Assembly: GCF_014192395.1 (NCBI RefSeq)
Contig: NZ_JACHXW010000013.1
Coordinates: 1-64,000, forward strand
Source of the DNA: Paenibacillus endophyticus
GTDB lineage: Bacteria > Bacillota > Bacilli > Paenibacillales > Paenibacillaceae
Length of the DNA: 64,000 nt
Reading direction: 5' to 3'
Position numbers and translations under genes: made by a program. Shown piece after piece: positions 1 through 8,106 of this stretch. A model generated the notes under the pieces. That model saw nothing but the letters and a program-made list of their open reading frames with translations, did not search any database and had not been told where the DNA came from. Each line of letters opens with the position of its first letter. Within the stretch, counting starts at the first letter, position 1.

Positions 1-66
1 GTACAAAATGGTGGTGTGGTAACTTCCATTTTACACGAAGCCTTCATGGGCCTTTTGTTTTTTTAG

Positions 67-237
67 GTGTCGCACTTCATTTTACAATCCGTCAATAATA
101 AATATGATACAAATAAAGATTACCCTTTTAATTCATATTTATCCGGTTGGATTTATAGTGATGCTCGGACAATTATTACAATCCAAGAATCCCAGGATGC
201 GGACATACGTTTACTCGGTGAGCTTCCCGTATTATAG
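67..237 (+). CDS. possible small ORF or gene remnant, 56 codons
   Basis: A frame opens with GTG at 67 and closes with TAG at 235-237. Its composition is protein-like (ends LLGELPVL) but I recognise no family. There is no convincing ribosome site in the T-rich DNA before it, so it may be chance or the tail of a decayed gene. Apart from this frame and the hairpin at 331-371 I see nothing in the first 389 bases. Confidence 0.15.
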   Translation: MSHFILQSVNNKYDTNKDYPFNSYLSGWIYSDARTIITIQESQDADIRLLGELPVL

Positions 238-330
238 CCGGCTATTAGGCACTAACCGCTGGGCAAAGGACATCTAGGAATGCTAAGCCCGCTGGCTATA
301 TCCGGATATTATTCCGCTCAACAACTAGAA

Positions 331-371
331 GAGGCCGTGACCGCAGGTTTTCACCTTGCAGGCACGGCCTC
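331..371 (-). terminator. intrinsic terminator of the SLH gene
   Basis: GAGGCCGTG pairs with CACGGCCTC, with a second short stem in the loop. On the minus strand it lies just past the stop codon at 390 and is followed by a weak T-rich stretch. Confidence 0.6.
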
Positions 372-389
372 GCTTTTCGTCATAACGGG

Positions 390-1085
390 TTATTCATTAA
401 CCGCTGGCAGCTCTGGATTCGGGTCAGGCGCAACATCATCCTTATGCGCCTCGATGAAGGCATGCGTATCATAGAGCATAGCCGCTGCCTCGCCGCGGGT
501 CAACACATGCGCAGGATCGAAGTTTCCAGCTTCGTCCAAGGATGCGATTTTGTACAGTAGCGCCCGTTGGATCGTACCTTGATAATCAATCGTAATATTC
601 TTCTCGTCTTGAATCGGAATGAACATCTTGATCGTTGGGTATTGGCCTGTCAGCTCAAGCGCTTGGACCAAATAATGGGTAAACTGCTCTTTGGTCAGCG
701 GTGCAGACGGGTCAATATCGGCTGGAATGTCAAGACCATTGTAGTGCGCAATCACGAAATCCTCCGCAAACCATGCGTCATTTTTCACATGCGTATAATA
801 TCCGTCAGCGGTAGGCGCTTTATTGAAATCAATAGCAGCTAGGCTGATTTGAGTCGTTCTCACGATTAATGAAATCCCCTGCGCTGCAGTAAGGCTGTCC
901 TCCGGATGAAAGGCCGCATCGCTCACCCCTTTTATAATACCCTGCTGCTGCAAGGCTTCAATCTTCACTTTGCTGCCTGCATTAGCAATATCGTTAAATG
1001 GAGTAGCGGCGAAGGCTTGTGTTGTAAAAGATGCAGAAAGCATGACCGCGACCGCTGCAATAGCTGTGCCCATTCTTTTCTTCAT
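390..1085 (-). CDS. secreted S-layer homology (SLH) domain protein
   Basis: The 231-residue protein has a Sec signal peptide ending near AFAATPF. What follows is three weak SLH-like units: one starting FNDI and reaching FHPEDSLTAAQG (about 30-75), a middle one with DPSAPLTKEQFTHYL, and a C-terminal one with FDPAHVLTRGEAAAML (about 180-200). SLH domains bind pyruvylated wall polymer, so the protein is probably wall-attached. It carries no other domain and is much shorter than typical SLH enzymes, so it may be a minor wall protein. It lies 72 bp after the MFS gene and may be read through from it. A GAGG-type ribosome site precedes ATG 1085. Confidence 0.7.
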   Translation of the reverse strand: MKKRMGTAIAAVAVMLSASFTTQAFAATPFNDIANAGSKVKIEALQQQGIIKGVSDAAFHPEDSLTAAQGISLIVRTTQISLAAIDFNKAPTADGYYTHVKNDAWFAEDFVIAHYNGLDIPADIDPSAPLTKEQFTHYLVQALELTGQYPTIKMFIPIQDEKNITIDYQGTIQRALLYKIASLDEAGNFDPAHVLTRGEAAAMLYDTHAFIEAHKDDVAPDPNPELPAVNE

Positions 1086-1157
1086 GGTCGTCCACCTCTT
1101 CTGATTGGTTTTGTCCGTTCTCCTATTTGAACGGGCCCAGGCTCAAAAAGGTTGCAG

Positions 1158-2357
1158 TCACCTTATATCTATGCTCTTTTCTGCATGCGCATATACCTCT
1201 CTTCGAAGCTGTGCATAAAGCAAGCCGAAGCCGGCAATGCCTACAGCCGCCAAGATGCCGCATAATTGATACATAGCCCGAGGACCTGCTTCCTCGAACA
1301 TTACGCCTCCGATTATACCAGCTGCGATACCCGATAAACCGCCCCATGTAAGCGCATAGACGGCCTGTCCCGATGCCCTGAATTCGGCCGGAACAAGAAG
1401 CACGGTCAGCTGCGTTCCGATATAATAATAGCCGCCAAAGGTTAAGCAATGGAGCACTTGGATGAATATAATTTGCTGCGCGGTGTCCGCTCCCGACATA
1501 AGGAGCCAGCGCAGCGCGAAGAGCAGGCTGATCACAACCAGGCACAGCACCATCGTCCTTGCATTCTTTTTCAAGTAACGGTCCAGCAGTAGAAAAACCG
1601 GTATCTCAAAGATAGATGACCAGAAAGCTGACCACCCAATGAGCGATGCTTCTCCGCCAAGCTCTTTGATATAGAGCGCAATAAAGGTTGTATTCATAGA
1701 GTTCGGAATAGAGATTACCAATCCGATTATTAGAAACAGCAGAAAGGATCGTTTGACGAACATGGAACGGTAATTCACTTTACCCGCATGAGCCGCCCCT
1801 TTAACTTCGCCTTTAGGGAGCGTAAAAGCAAAGCCGAGCGACAGAAGCATCATTGCCGTATAGATCACCCATAGGCGCTCAATGCCAATCTGCCCGATGA
1901 CAGGGCCTGCAGCGACCGCCATCAGCGCCCAGCCTAAGGAGCCGAACAATCGAAAAGCGCCAAATTTGTGTGCAGTCCCTTCTATGCTGTTGAGTATCAA
2001 GCTGTTGGTCTGCGAGAATAGCGGCATTTGGAAAAAGAAAAAGAACAGCATGCACACATAAATATGCGTGTACGATTGAAATAGAAAAACAAACTGCATG
2101 ATTATCATACTTCCAATAAGCATGATAATCAGAATAAGCCTAATATTGCGAATCCGATCGCTCAAATAACCCCAAAGCGGATTGGCTATAATCGAGACGA
2201 CAGGTCCACCCGCCATCAAGGCGCCAATCTCAATGGTGGACATCCCAACCGACTGCAAATACAAGGCAAAAAAAGTGCTGTATACGGCAATTGCACCATA
2301 AACAAAAAAATTAAACGCCTTAATCAAATGTAATGACTGATTCTCGTTTCGATTCAT
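1158..2357 (-). CDS. MFS permease, PPP/HcaT-like (MFS_1_like)
   Basis: A 399-residue, 12-helix permease. The N-terminal half resembles the LacY/PPP group of the major facilitator superfamily (FALYLQSVGMSTIEIGAL, then NPLWGYLSDRIRN, the loop 2-3 signature). Substrate is not readable, but it is the third gene of an operon with a sugar-type isomerase and a Gfo/Idh dehydrogenase, 38 bp after the latter, so a sugar or cyclitol is likely. I prefer ATG 2357 (MNRNENQS), which has AAGGA seven bases upstream, over the ATG 15 bp earlier. Confidence 0.75.
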   Translation of the reverse strand: MNRNENQSLHLIKAFNFFVYGAIAVYSTFFALYLQSVGMSTIEIGALMAGGPVVSIIANPLWGYLSDRIRNIRLILIIMLIGSMIIMQFVFLFQSYTHIYVCMLFFFFFQMPLFSQTNSLILNSIEGTAHKFGAFRLFGSLGWALMAVAAGPVIGQIGIERLWVIYTAMMLLSLGFAFTLPKGEVKGAAHAGKVNYRSMFVKRSFLLFLIIGLVISIPNSMNTTFIALYIKELGGEASLIGWSAFWSSIFEIPVFLLLDRYLKKNARTMVLCLVVISLLFALRWLLMSGADTAQQIIFIQVLHCLTFGGYYYIGTQLTVLLVPAEFRASGQAVYALTWGGLSGIAAGIIGGVMFEEAGPRAMYQLCGILAAVGIAGFGLLYAQLRREVYAHAEKSIDIR

Positions 2358-2395
2358 ATCCCTATCCTTCATCCAGCCGTCAGCGCGGGCTTGCC

Positions 2396-3523
2396 TTAGA
2401 GCTTCACGGCAGACGTGCGGGAACGCGCGATGACTTCGTCCACCCCTACCTCCCGCCCCAGCTCCTCCGACATATAAATCCCCTCGCTGATCAGCATCGT
2501 ATTCAGCGCAATCTCCGCTGTCGGGAGCAGCGGCACCCTGCCTTGCAGCGCCGCCACCCAGTGATGCTGGGAGGTGCTGTAAGCATCCTCGTTATCGTTC
2601 AGCCGATGCCTGCGCAAATCCATCATATCGAGGTCAAGCGTGCTGTCCATATCCATATCGCATACCGTACTGTGATAGCTGAATGGCTGCGCTCCCGCGC
2701 CTGTTTGGTCATTTGGCAGTCTTATGCCACCCTTCGATCCGGCAATGCTGCTGCCCTCGAAGCCGCCCAGATGCACAGCCCATGCCTCCACAATATCAAG
2801 CGTCATGCCGCCTGCAAACCGAATGAATCCGGTTGCCAGCTCCTCCACGTCAAAGCCGCTCTGCTCTTTGCGATCCGCGCGCATATCCGTTTCCTGATAC
2901 AGCTTCCCAGAAATGCGGTCCACCTGGGGATTGCCAAGAAGATAAAGAAGCTGTGCGATATGATACACGCCCATATCCAGCAAGGCACCACCTGCCGCCG
3001 TGTCCTTGCGCGTGAAATAAGGCGTGCCGTAGCCATCGACAAAAGGCCGGTTTCTTCTGCGGAAGCCCGTCGAGCGTGCATGATACAGCCTGCCGAGCAT
3101 ACCGCCATCAATGAGCGTTTTGGCTGCCTTTGTATCTTTACCATATAACGTAAACAGCTGGATATGCAATTGTTTTCCGTGCTTCCGAGCAGCCTCAACC
3201 ATCGCCCTGCCGTCCGAATAGGTCCCCGCTATCGGTTTCTCGCAGTAAACATGAAGACCGGCTTCCAGCGCAGCGATCGTCACAGGGGCATGAAAGTTGT
3301 TGTGCAAGCAGACATCCACTGCGTCCAGGTCATCCCGTTTAAGCAGTTCGCGGAAATCCGCATAAGCATGAGGAATGCCATACTGCTCCGCTACCCGGCT
3401 CGCTTCGGGCTCATTGACATCGCATACCGCCACCAGCTCCGCTCCAGGTATGTCTTTATATTTTTCAATATGCATTTTGCCGATTTGGCCAACGCCGATA
3501 ATCGCTATTCGTATGGGATTCAT
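2396..3523 (-). CDS. Gfo/Idh/MocA-family oxidoreductase
   Basis: A 375-residue NAD(P)-dependent sugar or cyclitol dehydrogenase. The N-terminal Rossmann fold has GVGQIGKMH (about 9-17). The catalytic-site motif EKPIAGTYSDG is near residue 98, and the C-terminal domain carries the GGALLDMGVYHIAQ signature. The start is ATG 3523 with GAGGAG eight bases upstream. The upstream isomerase stop ends at 3525, so the two are translationally coupled. With that isomerase it probably forms an oxidation/isomerisation pair for an imported sugar. The precise substrate is unknown. Confidence 0.85.
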   Translation of the reverse strand: MNPIRIAIIGVGQIGKMHIEKYKDIPGAELVAVCDVNEPEASRVAEQYGIPHAYADFRELLKRDDLDAVDVCLHNNFHAPVTIAALEAGLHVYCEKPIAGTYSDGRAMVEAARKHGKQLHIQLFTLYGKDTKAAKTLIDGGMLGRLYHARSTGFRRRNRPFVDGYGTPYFTRKDTAAGGALLDMGVYHIAQLLYLLGNPQVDRISGKLYQETDMRADRKEQSGFDVEELATGFIRFAGGMTLDIVEAWAVHLGGFEGSSIAGSKGGIRLPNDQTGAGAQPFSYHSTVCDMDMDSTLDLDMMDLRRHRLNDNEDAYSTSQHHWVAALQGRVPLLPTAEIALNTMLISEGIYMSEELGREVGVDEVIARSRTSAVKL

Positions 3524-3524
3524 C

Positions 3525-4349
3525 TTATTGCTCCTCTTCGGTTGATGGGGTTCCAGCATCCGCAAGCAGCCTTTTCACCTTGGCAATAAGCAGCTCTGTC
3601 TCGACATACTGATTGCCGGGAGCATTATATTCCACGCCGAAATAGCCCTTATAACCAGCATCCTTCAACAGGTGAATCGTCGACAAAGCCCCTTCCCCAT
3701 CGACCGTTTCCTCGTCAAAGTGCGTATGGTAAGCCCACGGAGCAACCAGCCTGTCCCCTTCTGCTTGGTCTGTCTTCCAACGTCCGAGATGCACAAGAAA
3801 ACCAAAGGACGGGTGAGCGACTGCCTCCGCAAGACGCTTCATTTCGTTAGGATTGAGCGAAGCGCCCATATGGTTCTCCGGTCCGATAAGAAAGCCGTGA
3901 TCCGCCGCAAAGGACGAGAATTGCTGATAGCGCTTAACCGTGTACTCAAACTGCTCCTCGGTCATTTTCTCATCGTTCTTATAGCTGCCTCCGGTATCGA
4001 TTCGAACAGTCTCTGCGCCCAGTAAGACAGAAGCCTTAAGATGAAGCAAAGCATTGTCATACAGAAGCCTGCGCATATCCTCATCAGGGTCCCATAAATG
4101 TGCCCCATCAATAGCAAAGTTAATGAGGCGCAGCTCTTTTTCATCCAGTGCCTCGCGTATTTTACGAATATAGCTTTCATCAGCCAGCTTCATGATCGGC
4201 TTGCTGCTGCGGTCTATGAAAAAACCGTTCCACAAATCAACCGCATCCATCCGGTAACGGTATTTCACGGTTTCCAAATACCCGAACACATCCATCTTGC
4301 CTTCCAAATACAAATTATTGAAAGAATAACCCCCGATAGATATCTTCAT
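3525..4349 (-). CDS. sugar phosphate isomerase/epimerase (xylose isomerase-like TIM barrel)
   Basis: 274 residues of the AP_endonuc_2 TIM-barrel family that includes inosose and ketose epimerases. The metal-binding acidic residues can be seen in DTGGSYK, LIGPENHMGAS and the C-terminal FGVEYNAPGNQ. It is the first gene of a minus-strand operon with the oxidoreductase and MFS permease. GGGGAGG lies seven to eight bases before ATG 4349. The substrate is not determinable from sequence. Confidence 0.8.
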   Translation of the reverse strand: MKISIGGYSFNNLYLEGKMDVFGYLETVKYRYRMDAVDLWNGFFIDRSSKPIMKLADESYIRKIREALDEKELRLINFAIDGAHLWDPDEDMRRLLYDNALLHLKASVLLGAETVRIDTGGSYKNDEKMTEEQFEYTVKRYQQFSSFAADHGFLIGPENHMGASLNPNEMKRLAEAVAHPSFGFLVHLGRWKTDQAEGDRLVAPWAYHTHFDEETVDGEGALSTIHLLKDAGYKGYFGVEYNAPGNQYVETELLIAKVKRLLADAGTPSTEEEQ

Positions 4350-4501
4350 TCATTGTTCCTCCCCTAATAAATAGATTCGCGGACATACCCTCATTATAAG
4401 CCTCGCCTCCGATCGGCTGCGGTGCACTTTCTTCTTATTAAGGGGTAAATTTCTACTCTCGCATCCGAGGATGATTTCCTAGTTCGATATACCCCCTCTT
4501 A

Positions 4502-4540
4502 TTTACAAATTCAATACAATTTCTAAATAATGGGATAATA
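4502..4540 (+). promoter_or_regulatory. candidate PhoP (Pho box) operator of the pst operon
   Basis: Four hexamers recur at exact 11-bp steps: TTTACA (4502), AATACA (4513), TAAATA (4524) and ATAATA (4535). This is the TT(A/T/C)ACA direct-repeat layout that PhoP of Bacillus binds. The block ends ten bases before a good -10 (TATGAT, 4550-4555), as in known PhoP-activated promoters, and the transcription unit downstream is a phosphate importer. Confidence 0.65.
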
Positions 4541-4549
4541 AATAGCTGA

Positions 4550-4555
4550 TATGAT
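4550..4555 (+). promoter_or_regulatory. -10 element of the pst operon promoter
   Basis: TATGAT directly after the Pho box. There is no good -35 at the usual distance, which fits an activator-dependent promoter. Predicted transcription start is about 4562. Confidence 0.5.
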
Positions 4556-4586
4556 CTAGTAGAAATGAACGACATACGACAAGCCG

Positions 4587-4647
4587 CTCCGAATTAACGC
4601 TGTCTGGGAGGGATCAAGCTGCTTACATACCGGCCACAGCGTCGGAG
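4587..4647 (+). promoter_or_regulatory. structured 5' leader of the pst operon
   Basis: CTCCG (4587-4591) and ACGCTGT (4597-4603) pair with ACAGCGT (4636-4642) and CGGAG (4643-4647). This makes a 12-bp stem with a one-sided AATTA bulge and a 32-nt apical region. It lies between the predicted transcription start and the first gene. It matches no riboswitch class I recognise. Confidence 0.4.
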
Positions 4648-4694
4648 ATTTGAATCATACTACAACCCCCATTAGAGAAAGGTGATCTCATTCC

Positions 4695-6095
4695 ATGCAA
4701 ATGAAAAAAGCAATGGCCATTTCCATGATCGCAGCAGCAATCAGCGCCTCGGCAGTTACTCCAGTGTTCGCTCAAACGGCAGCTGCCAAACAATCGGTGC
4801 AAATCAACACTTCCAGCTTTCTCGTCAATGCAAATCCGGTATCCATCCGTACAGTCGTAGACGGCGGCGTAACGCTTGCTTCCGTTCGTGACATGATTAA
4901 CGCAATTGGCGCTACGCTGCATATCAACAGCGACCGCACAGTAGTTGTGAAATTCGGCGACCATACGTTGAAATTCAAGCATGCATCCAAATCCATCACG
5001 GTTAACGGCACAGCTACTCCAATCTCACACCCCGTGAAGGAAGTCGCATACTCCACGTTCATCGAGCCCGCTGCTTTCATAGAAGCGCTTGGCGGCAGCT
5101 ACGAGAATAACGCGATCAGCACGGTAGAACTGCTAGACGGAGCAGAGCATGCTGTATGGGTTAATGCTTCCCAGCTGATTGTTTCGAACTCGGCAGGCGA
5201 AGGACGCGAGGACTACTTGGTTAACGCGGCTACCGGCAAATACGAGCTGCTGCTCACATCCGAAGGCGCTTCTGAGCTTGTTCTTTCTCCTGACGGCACA
5301 AGCGTTGCTTACTCCGATGCGAACGGTGCCGTATTCACCATTGACCTAGCTACTAAGCAATCGAAGCAGGTTAGCACGGATAATTCGATCAAAAACGAGC
5401 TGCAATGGTCTAACGACGGCGCTTCGCTGTTCTTCCTGCAAGGCGACAAAAGCTCGGTCATCGCAAAAGTAACGCTGGCAGACGGCAAAGTATCCAAAGT
5501 GCTTGAGGATAAAGTCGATTACAAAGCAAACCTTGAAGTATCCGCTGACGGCACGCAATTTGCCTTCTACGTGTTCAAGCAGCCGAAAGTAACGGCCGAC
5601 AGCAACCAGGACGTTGAGCTTGATGATGTTGCAATCGACGCAACGGGAACTGAGCCGCAAATTTATTTCTACAATGCGAAGGCAGCAGACAACAAGCCTG
5701 CTCAGCTTACAAAGGATACGACGGATAAAGTGTTCCTGCAGCTTTCCGCAGACGGCTCGAAAGTCAGCTACGTGAGCGTAAGCAATGATGAAGCAAGCCT
5801 AGGTCAACTGGTAACAATCGATAACACAGGCAAAGCAAGCACGCCTGCATTTGCCGATAAGGATGTTTATCAGCTCGTTCAAGGCGGAAGCAAGCTTTAC
5901 CTGCTGACGGCAGACGGCAGCAGCACGAATGCAATCTATGAGATCGACAGCGAGACCGGCGCAAGCAAGCTCGTACAAACGGTTTCCGACAGTACTTCGG
6001 AGCTGATTGTATCAGGCAGCGCTAACTTCGCGGCACTTATTGACGGACAGCTGGCTGTCTGGACCAATGGCAACTGGAAAAATATAACTAACTAA
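4695..6095 (+). CDS. secreted stalk-domain (copper amine oxidase N-like) plus TolB-type propeller protein
   Basis: 466 residues. A signal peptide ends near VFAQT. Residues about 32-150 are a copper-amine-oxidase N-terminal-like stalk domain (ASVRDMINAIGATLHI, then FIEALGGSYE). Residues about 150-466 hold repeated PD40/TolB-like blades (LSPDGTSVAYSD, WSNDGASLFFL, VSADGTQFAFYV, LSADGSKVSYVS). It has no lipobox and no membrane anchor, so it is secreted or wall-associated. It is the first gene of the Pho-boxed unit, 20 bp before pstS, so it is likely induced by phosphate starvation. Its role is unknown; a scaffold near the transporter is only a guess. Confidence 0.75.
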   Translation: MQMKKAMAISMIAAAISASAVTPVFAQTAAAKQSVQINTSSFLVNANPVSIRTVVDGGVTLASVRDMINAIGATLHINSDRTVVVKFGDHTLKFKHASKSITVNGTATPISHPVKEVAYSTFIEPAAFIEALGGSYENNAISTVELLDGAEHAVWVNASQLIVSNSAGEGREDYLVNAATGKYELLLTSEGASELVLSPDGTSVAYSDANGAVFTIDLATKQSKQVSTDNSIKNELQWSNDGASLFFLQGDKSSVIAKVTLADGKVSKVLEDKVDYKANLEVSADGTQFAFYVFKQPKVTADSNQDVELDDVAIDATGTEPQIYFYNAKAADNKPAQLTKDTTDKVFLQLSADGSKVSYVSVSNDEASLGQLVTIDNTGKASTPAFADKDVYQLVQGGSKLYLLTADGSSTNAIYEIDSETGASKLVQTVSDSTSELIVSGSANFAALIDGQLAVWTNGNWKNITN

Positions 6096-6115
6096 TTAAA
6101 TGGAGGTATTTCCTA

Positions 6116-6979
6116 ATGAAATGGTTTAAACAACTTACAATCGCAGCGCTTATCGCCGTAATCGGCTTCAGCTCTGTTCCTGCTTCTACGCCTACCGCAA
6201 CTGCTGCAAGCAAGCTGAGCGGCAAAATCGTAATCAACGGTTCTTCTGCCCTGCTGCCTTTGACTCTGCAAGCGGCGAACGAATTCAAAAAGCTTAATCC
6301 GAAAGTTAAAATCTCTGCTTCCGCTGCTGGTTCGATCACAGGTCCTCAGGCAGTTCGCAAAGGCATCGCCAACATCGGCGCAGTAGACTGGGATGCTTCC
6401 AAGGATGTACCGGGCTTTAAGAAATTTGACGGCCAAGTCGCGCACAAGGTAGCTGTCATTCCTTTCGCTGCTGTCGTGAACAAAAACGTTACGGCAACCA
6501 ACCTAACGACAAAAGAGCTGCAAGGCATCTTCTCCGGCAAAATCAAAAACTGGAAAGAGGTTGGCGGCAAGGATGCTGAAATCATCGTCGTAAACCGTAC
6601 TTTCGGTTCGGGTACGCGCGTAAACTTCCAAGACAAAGCGCTTGACGGTACAGATTTCATGACCAAAGGCGACAATTACAAAGAAGTAAAAACGAGCGGC
6701 GACATGAAGTCCGCTATTGAAACAACGCCAAATGCAATCGGTTATATGGATCTTGCTTATGTAACGGACAAAATGACAGCTGTAAAAATCAACGATATCG
6801 CTCCAACTGAAGCGAACGTAATCAACGGCAAATACAAGGTATGGGGCTACGGCTATTACATGACCAAAGGCGAGCCTACAGGCGCTACCAAAGAATTCAT
6901 TAAATACGTGCAAAGCACGAAGTTCCAAAACGGTTCATTGAAAAAGCTTAAGTTCATTCCGATCTCGGCTATCAAATAA
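6116..6979 (+). CDS. pstS: phosphate ABC transporter substrate-binding protein PstS
   Basis: 287 residues. The start has GGAGG nine bases upstream. The phosphate-binding loops are visible as NGSSALLPL (about 41), SAAGSITGPQAVRKG and VVNRTFGSGTRVNF. The leader ends in TATAASK, a signal peptidase I type site, and the protein contains no cysteine. It therefore lacks the lipobox that normally anchors PstS in Gram-positive bacteria. It follows the stalk/propeller gene and precedes pstC after a 164-bp gap with a hairpin. Confidence 0.92.
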   Translation: MKWFKQLTIAALIAVIGFSSVPASTPTATAASKLSGKIVINGSSALLPLTLQAANEFKKLNPKVKISASAAGSITGPQAVRKGIANIGAVDWDASKDVPGFKKFDGQVAHKVAVIPFAAVVNKNVTATNLTTKELQGIFSGKIKNWKEVGGKDAEIIVVNRTFGSGTRVNFQDKALDGTDFMTKGDNYKEVKTSGDMKSAIETTPNAIGYMDLAYVTDKMTAVKINDIAPTEANVINGKYKVWGYGYYMTKGEPTGATKEFIKYVQSTKFQNGSLKKLKFIPISAIK

Positions 6980-6992
6980 TTTTCTGTCTAAG

Positions 6993-7040
6993 GAGCGGTC
7001 GGCTTGCGCGAATAAGCGCCTGAGCCGGCCGTTCTTTCCT
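6993..7040 (+). terminator. hairpin between pstS and pstC (partial terminator)
   Basis: GGTCGGCT-TGCGC pairs with GCGC-AGCCGGCC and is followed by TTCTTTCCTT. A leaky terminator here would give more PstS than permease, a common arrangement for binding-protein genes. Confidence 0.55.
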
Positions 7041-7143
7041 TCAATGGCATTAAACATGATCCCCATTTATATTTCATAGCGTAACGAGCAAAGCGGCCTA
7101 CTCGCCGACTTCAGCCCCGTTTGCTTAGAGGAGCTTACCGTAT

Positions 7144-8106
7144 ATGTTGGAATCCACTCATGCCGGGCGGCAGCCGCGTCTCTCTTCAGAGCTTGGCAAA
7201 GCGATATTGGCGGGCAGCAGCAAGCCGTTTGACCGGCGATCCCGCTTATTTTTCTCGAACCGCCTCTTCCGTTACCTTTGCATCGCAGCAGCCAGCTTTG
7301 TATGTCTTATTCTTTTTCTCATCCTGCTGCTCATGTTCCGTACGGGCGTGCTTACCTTCAGCCACATTTCATTCGCCGACTTCTTCTTCAGCACCGAATG
7401 GAATCCGGAGAATGAGCAGTACGGAGCACTGATCTTCATCTTCGGAACCTTTGCGCTTACCGCGCTAACGCTGCTCATATGCGTTCCGATCTCTTTGATT
7501 ATCGCCGTATTCCTTTCGGTATTCGTACCGCCCTGGCTCAAAAACATGCTTCGTCCCGTACTGGACCTGCTTGTCGGCATCCCTTCCGTCGTTTATGGGT
7601 ATTTGGGCTTAACCGTCCTTATTCCACTCATCCGCAACGTAACGGGAAGCGGCATGGGCGACGGTCTGCTCGCAGCAGCTCTCGTGCTTACCATTATGGT
7701 GCTGCCAACCGTCAGCCGAATTAGCGACGACGCGATCAGCGCAGTGCCTGCCAAGTTCAGCGACGCTTCTTATGCCCTCGGCGCTACCCGCTTCCAAACA
7801 GTATGGAAAGTTCTCCTCCCTTCAGCCAAGAGCGGCATTATGTACGCAGTCATTCTTGGCATGGCCCGTGCGGTCGGCGAGACGATGGCTGTCGTGATGG
7901 TCATTGGCAATACGCCGCAGCTAGCAGATAGCCTGCTGAAGCCTACGTCTGTCCTAACAAGCAATATCGTCATGCAAATTTCCAACGTTCCGTTCGACTC
8001 TACATGGAACTACGCGCTTTATTTGATGGGCTTCCTGCTCCTCGTCATCTCCCTATTGATGATCGTGGCCATCCGCTGGCTTCAACGGAAAGGGGCACAA
8101 GCATGA
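7144..8106 (+). CDS. pstC: phosphate ABC transporter permease PstC
   Basis: 320 residues with about six transmembrane helices and a long N-terminal extension. The coupling loop is seen as ALGATRFQTVWKVLLPSAKSG (about 215), close to the EAA consensus. Other typical PstC segments are VGIPSVVYGYLGL and RAVGETMAVVMVIGN. Its stop overlaps the pstA start (ATGA at 8103), so the two are coupled and should form the PstC-PstA heterodimer. Confidence 0.92.
   Translation: MLESTHAGRQPRLSSELGKAILAGSSKPFDRRSRLFFSNRLFRYLCIAAASFVCLILFLILLLMFRTGVLTFSHISFADFFFSTEWNPENEQYGALIFIFGTFALTALTLLICVPISLIIAVFLSVFVPPWLKNMLRPVLDLLVGIPSVVYGYLGLTVLIPLIRNVTGSGMGDGLLAAALVLTIMVLPTVSRISDDAISAVPAKFSDASYALGATRFQTVWKVLLPSAKSGIMYAVILGMARAVGETMAVVMVIGNTPQLADSLLKPTSVLTSNIVMQISNVPFDSTWNYALYLMGFLLLVISLLMIVAIRWLQRKGAQA

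Noticed and set aside
233..301. Inverted repeat ATAGCC..GGCTAT with an inner GGGC/GCCC pair, considered as a riboswitch or small RNA
   Set aside because: Short arms, long unpaired stretches, no promoter or terminator of its own and no gene oriented to use it.
2333..3148. Long plus-strand open frame opposite the oxidoreductase and MFS genes
   Set aside because: It is antisense to two well-conserved genes, has no ribosome site and has unnatural composition.
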